Of a DNA stretch of 64,000 nucleotides, positions 52,632 to 60,784 are shown in pieces. The translations under genes were made by a program, and so were the position numbers. Origin of the DNA: Streptomyces endocoffeicus (GTDB lineage Bacteria > Actinomycetota > Actinomycetes > Streptomycetales > Streptomycetaceae); the NCBI RefSeq assembly GCF_016741935.1, contig NZ_JAERRG010000013.1, positions 186,001-250,000 on the forward strand. The letters are read 5' to 3'. The notes under the pieces were generated by a model. That model was not told where the DNA came from and searched no databases. It was given only the letters and a program-made list of their open reading frames with translations. Each line of letters opens with the position of its first letter. Position 1 is the first letter of the stretch.

Positions 52632-53426
52632 ATGGCGGAAACCGGTGGGGTGCGCGAAGTGAAGTCCGCGGGCCGCACCGTGGAACTGCTGGAGCTGCTC
52701 GCCGCGCGCGGCGACCAGCCGGCCCGGCTGCGCGAACTCGCCGAGGAGCTCGGCGTCCCGCGCAGCAGTATGTACGCCCTCCTCAAGACCCTGATCGACC
52801 GCGGCTGGGTGCGCACCGACGTCACCGGCTCGCTGTACGGCATCGGCATCCGCGCGCTGCTCACCGGCACCAGCTATCTGGACAGCGATCCACGGGTGCG
52901 GGCGGCGCGGCCGTATCTGGACGAGGCGTCCGACGCGCTGGGCGAGACCATTCACTTCGCCCGGCTGGACGGCGGCGATGTCGTCTACCTCGCCACGCGC
53001 GAGTCGCATGAGTACCTGCGCCCCTTCAGCCGCGTCGGGCGGCGGCTCCCGGCCCATGTGGGAGCCCTGGGGAAGGCGCTGCTCGCCGAGCGGATCGACG
53101 GTGAACTCCCGCTGGGAGGTGAGGAGTTGGCGCAGGCGACGCCCAACACCCACCGCACCCGCGCCGCACTCCTGGCCGATCTGAAGCGGGTGCGGGAGCG
53201 GGGCCACGCCATCGACCGGGAGGAGGGGGTCCTGGGCATCGTGGGCTTCGGGTTCGCCCTGCGGTACGACGCTCCGGCGGTGGACGCGATCAGCTGCTCG
53301 GTGCCGACGGCCCGGCTGACGGAGGGGCGGGAGGAGCGGATCGTCGCGGTGATGCGGGAGATCCGGGCGAAGATCGAGGCGGTTGTGCCGAGGGGGACGG
53401 GCACGGGCCCGCGGTGGCGCCCGTAG
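52632..53426 (+). CDS. IclR-family transcriptional regulator
   Basis: 264 residues. Winged helix: LRELAEELGVPRSSMYALLK, then a GAF-like effector domain with VVYLATRESHEYLRPFSRVG, GRRLPAHVGALGKALLAERI and DREEGVLGIVGFGFALRYD. Divergent from the tandem esterase gene. The 3' end is followed by 23-bp tandem repeats. May regulate acetyl or aromatic-acid use, but the target is not shown. Confidence 0.92.
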   Translation: MAETGGVREVKSAGRTVELLELLAARGDQPARLRELAEELGVPRSSMYALLKTLIDRGWVRTDVTGSLYGIGIRALLTGTSYLDSDPRVRAARPYLDEASDALGETIHFARLDGGDVVYLATRESHEYLRPFSRVGRRLPAHVGALGKALLAERIDGELPLGGEELAQATPNTHRTRAALLADLKRVRERGHAIDREEGVLGIVGFGFALRYDAPAVDAISCSVPTARLTEGREERIVAVMREIRAKIEAVVPRGTGTGPRWRP

Positions 53427-53432
53427 GCCCGG

Positions 53433-53544
53433 TTCCGTGCGGCGTCGGGCCCGAGGTCCGTGCGGCGTCGGGCCCGAGGTCCGCGCGGCGTCGGGCCCGA
53501 GGTCCGCGCGGTGTCAGGCCCGGGGTCCGCACCGCGTCAGGCCC
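53433..53544. repeat. 23-bp tandem repeats, about 4.9 copies
   Basis: Units at 53433-53455, 53456-53478, 53479-53501, 53502-53524 and 53525-53544 (partial), with a shared GGCGTCGGGCCCGAG core; the first three are nearly identical and later ones drift. They lie between IclR and the LuxR-like gene, and the last partial unit covers its final codons. Confidence 0.92.
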
Positions 53545-54556
53545 AGCCCCGTTGGGCGGCGCGGACGCCCGCCTGGAAGCGTCCGGCGGCGGCGAGGCGG
53601 AGCTGGAGGTCGCTGACCCGGCGGCGCAGGGTGCGCAGGCTCACACCGAGGTGACGGGCGATGGCCTCGTCCTTCATGCCCGCCGCCAGCAGGCCGATCA
53701 GCCGGCGGTCCGCCGCGCTGAGCTCCTCGCCACCGTCGTCCGGCGTACCGCTCAGCGGGGTCCCCTGCTGCCAGAAGGTCTCGAAGAGCGTCTGGAGGGC
53801 GTCGGTGAGGGCCGAGTGCCGCACGATCACCGCGCAATACGCCGGACCGGCGTCCGCGCTGGTCAGTGGCAGCATCGCGGTGCGGCGGTCGACCACCAGC
53901 AGCTTCATGGGGACGGTCGGCAGCACCCGGGCCTGTTCGCCGAGCGCGACCATGCCCTCCGCGTACGCCAGCAGGTCGGGGGACTCCAGCGAGGTGACGG
54001 AGTACACGGTGCGGTAGGCGACCCCGCGGCGCAGCACCTCGCTCTGGAGGTCCAGCTGCGGGGTGAGCGGGGCGAGGTAGGGCGGGGAGTCGAAGAGGCA
54101 GACCTCGTGTTCGGCGCGGGCGTACAGCTCCTCCAGCCGGGCGGCGTTGGCGCTCTCGCCGCGTACGACCTCGACGAGCGAGGACGGCTCGGCGCGCAGC
54201 AGCCCGGCGGCGTAGATCTTGGCCATGTCGTCGGCGGTGGCGGCGAGCAGGTCGGATTCGCTCTCGCGCTTGCGGATGAGGGCCCGTACGGCGATACGGG
54301 GGTCGACGGGCCGCAGTCCCCCGGTGGAGTCGGGGGCCTGGATCAGACCGAGGCGGAGCAGCCGGGCGCAGGCGCGGCGTACCCGCGGCGGGGAGGCGCC
54401 GAGCAGTCGCGACCAGCCGGTGATGCCCGCCTCGGGCTGGTGGAGGATCGCGTGGTACAGCGCTTCGTCGAAGTCGGAGACCCCTGCCGCGGCCCAGGGA
54501 CTCGGGCTCGTGGCAGGGGTCTCGTCGGATGCGGATACGGATGCTCTGCTGTCCAC
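53537..54556 (-). CDS. TrmB/LuxR-type helix-turn-helix regulator
   Basis: 339 residues from the ATG at 54556. N-terminal winged helix (FDEALYHAILHQPEAGITGW, LLGASPPRVRRACARLLRLG), a middle domain as in Streptomyces TrmB-like regulators with YRTVYSVTSLE, and a C-terminal LuxR-type HTH (LSAADRRLIGLLAAGMKDEA, RHLGVSLRTLRRRVSDL). Follows the subtilase gene in the same direction after 86 bp. The 3' end runs into 23-bp tandem repeats. Target genes unknown. Confidence 0.85.
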   Translation of the reverse strand: MDSRASVSASDETPATSPSPWAAAGVSDFDEALYHAILHQPEAGITGWSRLLGASPPRVRRACARLLRLGLIQAPDSTGGLRPVDPRIAVRALIRKRESESDLLAATADDMAKIYAAGLLRAEPSSLVEVVRGESANAARLEELYARAEHEVCLFDSPPYLAPLTPQLDLQSEVLRRGVAYRTVYSVTSLESPDLLAYAEGMVALGEQARVLPTVPMKLLVVDRRTAMLPLTSADAGPAYCAVIVRHSALTDALQTLFETFWQQGTPLSGTPDDGGEELSAADRRLIGLLAAGMKDEAIARHLGVSLRTLRRRVSDLQLRLAAAGRFQAGVRAAQRGWA

Positions 54557-54642
54557 TGGCGGCGACTCCAGCGCGTCGATGAATCGATTCGATCAACGGC
54601 ACGCTAGACGTTGTTCGTTACCGCCGAAGGAAGGCTTTCGGC

Positions 54643-57600
54643 CTACTTCAGGCCATATGCACGAATGACCGTTTGATCGATTCGATTGCCGTCCGCGTCG
54701 GCGGCCTGGACGCGCAGGCTGACGAAGCCGTTGGTGGCGCCGAGCGGGGGATGGCCGACCGCGGCCCGGTAGCCCGTGCCGGAGCGGGTGAGACTGACCT
54801 TCTTCCAGGTCGTGCCGTCGTCGTAGGACGCCCATGCCTTCGCCCCGGTGAGCTTCGCGGCGTCAGCGCCCTCCTGGTGGCGAATGGTCAGGCCGAAGCC
54901 GAACTTTCGCCCTGCCTTGGCCTGGCCGAGCAGGTCCACGCCGAGGTCGTAGTCGATGGAGAGCAGGGGGAGGGCCGTCGCCTGGGCGGTGTGCGCGGAG
55001 GCGAAGTCCCATTGCGTGGTGGTCCTGGTCGAGTACGCCGACCAGTCGGCCTTGCGGCGGGCGTCGATCGTCAGCCGGTACGCGGCCTTCTCGCCGGGCA
55101 CCTGGAAGGTGCCGGAGCCGTACGGGGCCTCGCCGACCGGCTTGCCGTCCGCGTACAGGCTGGTCTTCACCGCGTCGATGCCGTCCTTGGCCGCGCCCGC
55201 GGAGCCGTAGTGGCCGGGGCCCGAGTCGGAGAACTCCGGTATGGCGACCGTGAGTTGGTCGCCCTCGCGCTCCGAGGCGCCGAACTCGGCGGCGGTGGTG
55301 GGCCGGATGACGGGCGACAGCCAGTCCACGGTCTCCTTCGTCCCGGGTGCGTAGGTCTTGAGCGGTGACCACTGCCGTCCGCCGCCGTCGTAGTCCTGCA
55401 TCGCGGTGCGCCAGACGCGGGTGTCGGGGTCGGCGCTGTAGTACTCGGTGCGCTGGGTGCCGAGCGCCACCTCGGACTTCTGCTCCACGGAGAAGAGCTG
55501 GTAGGGGCGGAAGGTGTGGGTGGCCTCGGCGCCGAGCTGGTCCTTCCCGGGGGCGTGGTAGCGGGCGGTGACCTTGTGGGTGGTGCGGCTGTTGATGGGG
55601 TACGTGAGGTCCTCGCCGATGGCGTCCCGCTCGGGCAGCAGGACGTCGTACAGGTACGGGCTGTTGGCCGTACCGCCCAGTTCGATGGTCACCCCCCTGG
55701 TCTGGCCGTCCAGCAGCGAGAGCAGCTTGTCGCCCTCCTCACCGGGCACGGACATGACGGGAATCGTCGCGCTGTCGACCGCCGTGAGCCACAGGCCGAG
55801 CGTGGTCTTGCGATAGACGAGGACGTAGGCGGCGCCCGCCTTGGTGGCGTTGATGACCGCTTCGTCGGGCCATCCGTCGGGTTCGAGGCCCACCAGTACG
55901 GCCTTGCCCTTCACGTCCAGGCCCTCGAAGTCCTCGGGCGTACCGGCCCCGGCGGACACCAGCCGCACCTTCCGCTTGCCGTCGATCTTGACGGGCCAGC
56001 CGGTGTACGTGTCCACGTACTGCGGGCTGAGCGTGACCCGCTCGGGGCTGGTGACGCTCGCGGTCAGCTTCGTCTTCTCCAGCCGCCAGCGGCTGTAGAA
56101 CTCGAAGAAGCCCTTGGTGACCTTCTTGGTCGGCGCCGCGTAGATGTGTTTCCTCCACTTGCCCATGGAGTAGGTCAGGCCGAAGGAGCTGCCGCCCTTC
56201 AGCTCCCGGTGCCAGGAGGTGATCACGCCCTGGGGCTCGGCGTCCTTCTCCTTGGTCTGTGGCTTGATCTCGACGGCCTTGCGGGCGTCGAGGGTGAGCG
56301 AGGTGTCGCCCGTCAGCTCGATCTCCGGATCGCCGACGACGCTCGTCGCGACCTCGTGCTTGCCGCTGTCGTAGACCGGGATCCAGGTGGCGAGGGAGTA
56401 CGTGCCGGCCGGGAGCTGGAAGGAGTCGGAGCCGAGCAGGTAGCCGAACTGGTTCTGGCTCGCGTCGCCGAGCTCCTGGAGGGTGTAGAGCGCGCTCGGT
56501 GCCTGCTTGCCCTCGCGGTCCAGCAGCGTGACGTTGAGGGCGTAGAGCTTCTCGGCCTTCTCGTAGGCGACGGCGGTGGTCACCTTGACCGTGCCGCCCG
56601 CGCCGTCGTCGCCGGTCGCGGTGATGTACCCGGCGTGGCGGCCCGCTTTCGCCTTGGCCGGGTCGACGGTGACCAGGGCCTTCACCTCGCCGTTCGCGGG
56701 CACGGTCACGGTGTCGGAGCCGAGGGTGAGGGAGTCGTCGCCGACCGAGGACGCCAGCTTCAGCGTCACCGGTTTGTCAGTGGCGTTGGTGTACTTGATG
56801 GCCTTGGGGTCGGCCTTGTCGGCGTCGTACGCGTACTGGCCGTAGTTGAGGACCGGGGTCCCGAAGACGTTCTGGGTGGCCGCGCGCGGCACGTCGACCC
56901 GGCCGTCGCCCTGGGTGAACGGGCCCTCCGCCGCGCTGGTCTTGGCCGTGCTGGCCAACGTGTCCTTGATCTGCGGACCGGTCCAGTCGGGGTGGACCTC
57001 CGCGACGATCGCCGCCGCGCCCGCGACATGCGGCGTGGCCATCGAGGTGCCGCTCGACGTGGTGTACAGGTCGTTGACGGGGGTGCCCATGGCCGTACCG
57101 GCCGCACGGGCCGCCGTGATGTTCACGCCGGGCGCGGTGATCTCGGGCTTGATCGCGTAGTCCCCGGTGCGCGGACCGCGGCTGGAGAAGGTCGCCCACT
57201 TGTCGGACTTGTCGACGGCGCCGACGGTGAGGGCCGAATCGGCGATGCCGGGGGTCTCCACGGTCCCTTCGAACGGGCCGGAGTTGCCCGCCGCGATCAC
57301 GAACAGCGCCCCGGAGGACGCCGACAGCTGGTCGACCGCCTCGCTCAGCGGATCCGAGGGGCCGGACGCCGTGCCGCCGAGCGACATGGAGATGATCTTC
57401 GCATCGGAGGCGGCGGCCCACTCCATGCCCTCGATGATCCACGACGAGTAGCCCTCGCCCGCGTCGTTCATCACCTTGCCGACCAGCAGCTTCGCGCCCG
57501 GTGCCACGCCCTTGTACTTCCCGTCGGACCCGGCGCCGCTGCCCACGATGGTGTCGGCCACATGGGTGCCGTGGCCGTGGCCGTCCTTGACGGTCTGGTC

Positions 57601-58326
57601 CGGGACGAAGCTCTTGGAGTCGGCGATCGCGTCCTTGACGTCCGGATGCGTGGTGTCGATGCCGGTGTCCAGCACGGCGACCTTCACGCCCTTGCCGTCG
57701 TATCCGGCCTTCCACATCTCCGGGGCGCCGATCTGCGGCACGCTGACGTCGAGCGACGCCTTGACCTTCCGGTCCAGCCAGAGCTTCCGTAACCCCTTGT
57801 CGCGGCTGACGTCGGCCCAGAAGTCCGCCGCGTCGGCCTTCCTGGCGCTGAGCGCCGCACCGTCCACGCTGGTGAGTGCCAGGGTCTTGCGCGCGCCCTC
57901 GGGGGTCGGGTGCGCGGCCTTGGTGCGATAGGTGGCGATGACCGGTATCGAGCCGGTCTTCCGGTCGTCGTAGCCCTGCTTCACCAGCTGGGTGATGTTG
58001 AACAGGCCCGCGTCGACCCGGCCCTTGGACATCAGCCGGAGCGCGTCCACGGGTACGACGCTGATTTCCTTGTCCTGCTGGGTGGTCACGAACTCCGCCG
58101 ACTCGCGGCCCGGCGCCCGCTGCACCTCCACGGCGTACTTGCCGTCGGGGCCGGTGGTGACGCTGACCGTGTCGCCGGTGATCAGGGTGACCGTGTGCTG
58201 CTGCGTACGGACCGGTGGGGCCTCCGCGGCGGCCTGGGACGGCCGCCCGCTGGCCACCGGGGCGGCCATGGCGCCCATCACACCGGCGGCGCCCACCACA
58301 GCCAAGAAGCGACGCAATCTTCGCAT
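54643..58326 (-). CDS. secreted S8 (subtilisin-like) serine peptidase
   Basis: 1227 residues, a large multidomain Streptomyces subtilase. Signal peptide to about residue 27 (FLAVVGAAGVMGAMAAPVAS). A propeptide runs to about 190. Catalytic Asp220 in VAVLDTGIDTTHPDV, His252 in DGHGHGTHVADTI, oxyanion Asn348 in VIAAGNSGP, Ser428 in TSSGTSMATPHVAGAA. A long C-terminal part with beta-sandwich regions and a PA-like segment (GKAVLVGLEPDG) follows. Extracellular protein breakdown. 14-bp repeats lie upstream at 58483-58552. Confidence 0.95.
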   Translation of the reverse strand: MRRLRRFLAVVGAAGVMGAMAAPVASGRPSQAAAEAPPVRTQQHTVTLITGDTVSVTTGPDGKYAVEVQRAPGRESAEFVTTQQDKEISVVPVDALRLMSKGRVDAGLFNITQLVKQGYDDRKTGSIPVIATYRTKAAHPTPEGARKTLALTSVDGAALSARKADAADFWADVSRDKGLRKLWLDRKVKASLDVSVPQIGAPEMWKAGYDGKGVKVAVLDTGIDTTHPDVKDAIADSKSFVPDQTVKDGHGHGTHVADTIVGSGAGSDGKYKGVAPGAKLLVGKVMNDAGEGYSSWIIEGMEWAAASDAKIISMSLGGTASGPSDPLSEAVDQLSASSGALFVIAAGNSGPFEGTVETPGIADSALTVGAVDKSDKWATFSSRGPRTGDYAIKPEITAPGVNITAARAAGTAMGTPVNDLYTTSSGTSMATPHVAGAAAIVAEVHPDWTGPQIKDTLASTAKTSAAEGPFTQGDGRVDVPRAATQNVFGTPVLNYGQYAYDADKADPKAIKYTNATDKPVTLKLASSVGDDSLTLGSDTVTVPANGEVKALVTVDPAKAKAGRHAGYITATGDDGAGGTVKVTTAVAYEKAEKLYALNVTLLDREGKQAPSALYTLQELGDASQNQFGYLLGSDSFQLPAGTYSLATWIPVYDSGKHEVATSVVGDPEIELTGDTSLTLDARKAVEIKPQTKEKDAEPQGVITSWHRELKGGSSFGLTYSMGKWRKHIYAAPTKKVTKGFFEFYSRWRLEKTKLTASVTSPERVTLSPQYVDTYTGWPVKIDGKRKVRLVSAGAGTPEDFEGLDVKGKAVLVGLEPDGWPDEAVINATKAGAAYVLVYRKTTLGLWLTAVDSATIPVMSVPGEEGDKLLSLLDGQTRGVTIELGGTANSPYLYDVLLPERDAIGEDLTYPINSRTTHKVTARYHAPGKDQLGAEATHTFRPYQLFSVEQKSEVALGTQRTEYYSADPDTRVWRTAMQDYDGGGRQWSPLKTYAPGTKETVDWLSPVIRPTTAAEFGASEREGDQLTVAIPEFSDSGPGHYGSAGAAKDGIDAVKTSLYADGKPVGEAPYGSGTFQVPGEKAAYRLTIDARRKADWSAYSTRTTTQWDFASAHTAQATALPLLSIDYDLGVDLLGQAKAGRKFGFGLTIRHQEGADAAKLTGAKAWASYDDGTTWKKVSLTRSGTGYRAAVGHPPLGATNGFVSLRVQAADADGNRIDQTVIRAYGLK

Positions 58327-58482
58327 CGGCTGGCTTCCTCCCTCATCGCATCCGACTCTCCTGTCGGAAGGTGCGATCAGAGTGGTGGCCGCGAGCGGAT
58401 GTGCTCAAGGGAATCCTGTGGCCGGGGCGTGCCAACGCCCTGAATGGCCACAGAAGTTGGGGAGCAGTAGAAGGAGTCCTGC

Positions 58483-58552
58483 TCGATCACGCGTGGTTGA
58501 TCACGCGTGCTCGATCACGCGTGCTTGATCATGCCTGCTTGATCATGTCCGC
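58483..58552. repeat. 14-bp tandem repeat, five copies
   Basis: Units start at 58483, 58497, 58511, 58525 and 58539, each like TYGATCACGCGTGS with drift in the last two. Units contain GATC and ACGCGT. The last two reach into the final codons of the betA remnant. They lie between the subtilase promoter and betA's stop. Confidence 0.9.
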
Positions 58553-58888
58553 GCACTTCTCGCCGATCATCATCGTCGTGATGCACGGATTGACGGCGAT
58601 CAGGTACGGCATCGCCGAGCCGTCCGCCACCCGCAGCCCCGTCACCCCCTTGACCCTCAGCCGCGGATCCAGCGGGGCGTCCGGGTCGTCGGGCGCGCCC
58701 ATCCGCACCGTGCACGCCGGGTGGTAGACGGTGTTGTGGGTCGCGCGGAGGTAGCCGGCCACCTCGGCGCCGCTGTTCACATCGGGTCCGGGGGCCAGTT
58801 CGGCGCCCGCCCACATGGCCGAGTCGTCGTCGTGCGAACCGTCCGGCCGTGGTTCCGGCGGCGGTCCGGCCGGCTCGGTCGCCGTCAC
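58529..58888 (-). pseudogene. betA: betA (choline dehydrogenase) with large internal deletion
   Basis: 119 residues from the GTG at 58888, which overlaps the betB stop as GTGA. About 25 polar N-terminal residues run straight into the C-terminal GMC oxidoreductase domain (GAELAPGPDVNSGAEVAGYL, THNTVYHPACTVRMG with the active-site His, VNPCITTMMIGEKCADMI). The FAD-binding GxGxxG motif and some 400 residues between are missing, yet the frame is intact. Non-functional as a choline dehydrogenase, though a short protein may be made. Confidence 0.82.
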
Positions 58889-60354
58889 TCGAACCATCGC
58901 TGGGGACGGGGCGCGGTGTTGCGCCAGATGTGCTTGAGCTCCTGGTACTCGTGCAGCCCCGACGGGCCCAGCTCCCGGCCGAAACCGGACTGCTTCATCC
59001 CGCCCCACTCGGCCTGCGGGACATACGGATGGAAGTCGTTGATCCATACGGTCCCGGCCCGCAGCCGGGACGCCACCCGGTGCGCCTTCTCGGTGTCCTG
59101 CGTCCACACCCCGCCCGCCAGGCCGTACACCGTGTCGTTGGCGAGCGCCACCGCCTCGTCCTCGTCCCGGAACCGCTCCACGGTGAGCACCGGGCCGAAC
59201 GACTCGTCCTGCACCACCGACATGTCCGGGGTGCAGTCGTCCAGCACGGTCGGCAGGTAGTAGAAGCCCTTCGCCAGGTCCGGGTCGTCGGGCGGGGTCC
59301 CGCCGCAGCGCAGCACCGCGCCCTCGTCGACCCCCGCCGCCACATAGTCGGCGATCTTCTGACGGTGCTCGGCGGAGATCAGCGGCCCGGCGCGGGCGTT
59401 CTCGTCGAACGGCCCGCCCAGCCGGATGTTCCGGGCCCGATGGACGATCTCGTCGATGAACGCGTCATGCAGCTGCTCCTGGACCAGCAGCCGGGCACCG
59501 GCCGAGCACACCTGCCCGGAGTGCAGGAACACCGCAGTGAGCGCGTAGTCCACCGCGGTGTCGAAATCGCAGTCGGTGAAGACGATATTGGGGTTCTTGC
59601 CGCCCAGCTCCAGGGCCAGCTTCTTCACCGTGGGCGCGACGGCCGACATGATCCAGCGGCCGGTGACCACTCCGCCGGTGAAGGACACCAAGTCCACGCG
59701 CTCGTCCGTGACCAGCGGCGCGCCCGCGGTGGCCCCCGAGCCGAGGATCAGATTGGCGGCCCCGCCCGGCAGCCCGGCCTCGGTCAGCAGCCGCATCAGA
59801 TGGATCGCGGTGTGCGGGGTCAGCTCGCTGGGCTTGAGGACGAAGGTGTTCCCGGCCGCCAGCGCGGGCGCCACCTTCCAGGCCGTCTGCAGCAGCGGGT
59901 AGTTCCACGGCGTGATCAGCACACACACCCCGACCGGCTCGTGCACCACCCTGCTGTCGATCTCCGGACTGCCCACCTCCACCACGCGGCCGCCGCTCCC
60001 GGAGGAGGCGAGGGTGCCGAAGTAGCGGAAGCAGTTCGCGATGTCGTCGAGGTCGTACTCGCTCTCGACCAGCCGCTTCCCGGTGTCCAGGGACTCGGCG
60101 CGGGCGAGCGTCGGCTTCTCGCGCTCCAGCAGCTCGGCCACCCGCAGCAGCACCCCGCCCCGGTCACCGGGCGGGGTACCGGGCCACGATCCGCGGTCGA
60201 AGGCGTCCCGGGCGGCCGCCACCGCCGCGGCGGCGTCCTTGGGCCCCGCCTCGTCGACCACCGCGACCAGCGAGCCGTCCGCCGGGCAGCGGATCTCGCG
60301 GCTGTGTCCGTCGAGGGCGGTCGTCCAGTGGCCGCCGATGAACAGCTCCGGCAT
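58885..60354 (-). CDS. betB: betaine aldehyde dehydrogenase
   Basis: 489 residues from the ATG at 60354. ALDH superfamily: VLITPWNYPLLQTAWKVAPA, VSFTGGVVTGRWIM, the Glu motif LALELGGKNPNIV, and the catalytic Cys in HSGQVCSAGARLLVQE; VWINDFHPYVPQAEWGG is typical of betaine aldehyde dehydrogenase. Oxidises betaine aldehyde to glycine betaine with NAD(P)+, the second step from choline. With betA destroyed next to it, it may now act on betaine aldehyde or other aldehydes from elsewhere. Confidence 0.9.
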   Translation of the reverse strand: MPELFIGGHWTTALDGHSREIRCPADGSLVAVVDEAGPKDAAAAVAAARDAFDRGSWPGTPPGDRGGVLLRVAELLEREKPTLARAESLDTGKRLVESEYDLDDIANCFRYFGTLASSGSGGRVVEVGSPEIDSRVVHEPVGVCVLITPWNYPLLQTAWKVAPALAAGNTFVLKPSELTPHTAIHLMRLLTEAGLPGGAANLILGSGATAGAPLVTDERVDLVSFTGGVVTGRWIMSAVAPTVKKLALELGGKNPNIVFTDCDFDTAVDYALTAVFLHSGQVCSAGARLLVQEQLHDAFIDEIVHRARNIRLGGPFDENARAGPLISAEHRQKIADYVAAGVDEGAVLRCGGTPPDDPDLAKGFYYLPTVLDDCTPDMSVVQDESFGPVLTVERFRDEDEAVALANDTVYGLAGGVWTQDTEKAHRVASRLRAGTVWINDFHPYVPQAEWGGMKQSGFGRELGPSGLHEYQELKHIWRNTAPRPQRWFE

Positions 60355-60784
60355 GGCTTCCTCCGGGCTCGGACGACAGGGCCGGTCCCGAGTGGATCCA
60401 TCGACGCACCCGTCCGGCCCACACACCGAGCGTAAGTGGCGCCGGTCCCCCTCGCACGGCGTGGGAGGGCGCGGGCGCGGTCCGCCGGTACCGGCGAGAT
60501 CGGCGAGATCGGGGAGCCCGGCGAGCCCGGCCGGGGCGCGCCTGCGGTCGTCGCCGGGGTGCGGCTCGGCGGGGTGCGGGTCGGCCGGCCGCGGGTCGTC
60601 GGGGCTGTGCGAATCGCGGCCCGGACGCGGCACGCGCGGGTGGGACGCGAGCGAGCGCGGCCGGGCGCGAGGCCCGCGGGGCGGGATCGCATGACCAGGG
60701 CACGGGCCCGGGGTGATGGGTGTCCCGGGAAACCTTCTTGCGGCGGGACGTGTGACCGGACGTGTGAGCGGCACAATCCCTGGC
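60355..60784. other. 430-bp gap between betB and the helical-repeat gene
   Basis: Divergent promoter region. No convincing gene. GC-rich, with short tandem motifs (GGCGAGATC twice near 60493-60512 and CCCGGCGAG repeats after it), and a 12-bp direct repeat GGACGTGTGA(C/G)C at 60746-60757 and 60758-60769 just before the downstream start. Confidence 0.6.
60746..60769. repeat. 12-bp direct repeat before the helical-repeat gene
   Basis: GGACGTGTGACC and GGACGTGTGAGC, adjacent, 16 bp upstream of the ATG at 60785. Spacing near one DNA turn suggests a regulator site. Confidence 0.5.

Noticed and set aside
53433..53544. CRISPR array
   Set aside because: Units are contiguous without spacers and there are no cas genes; tandem minisatellite instead. 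The same holds for 58483-58552.
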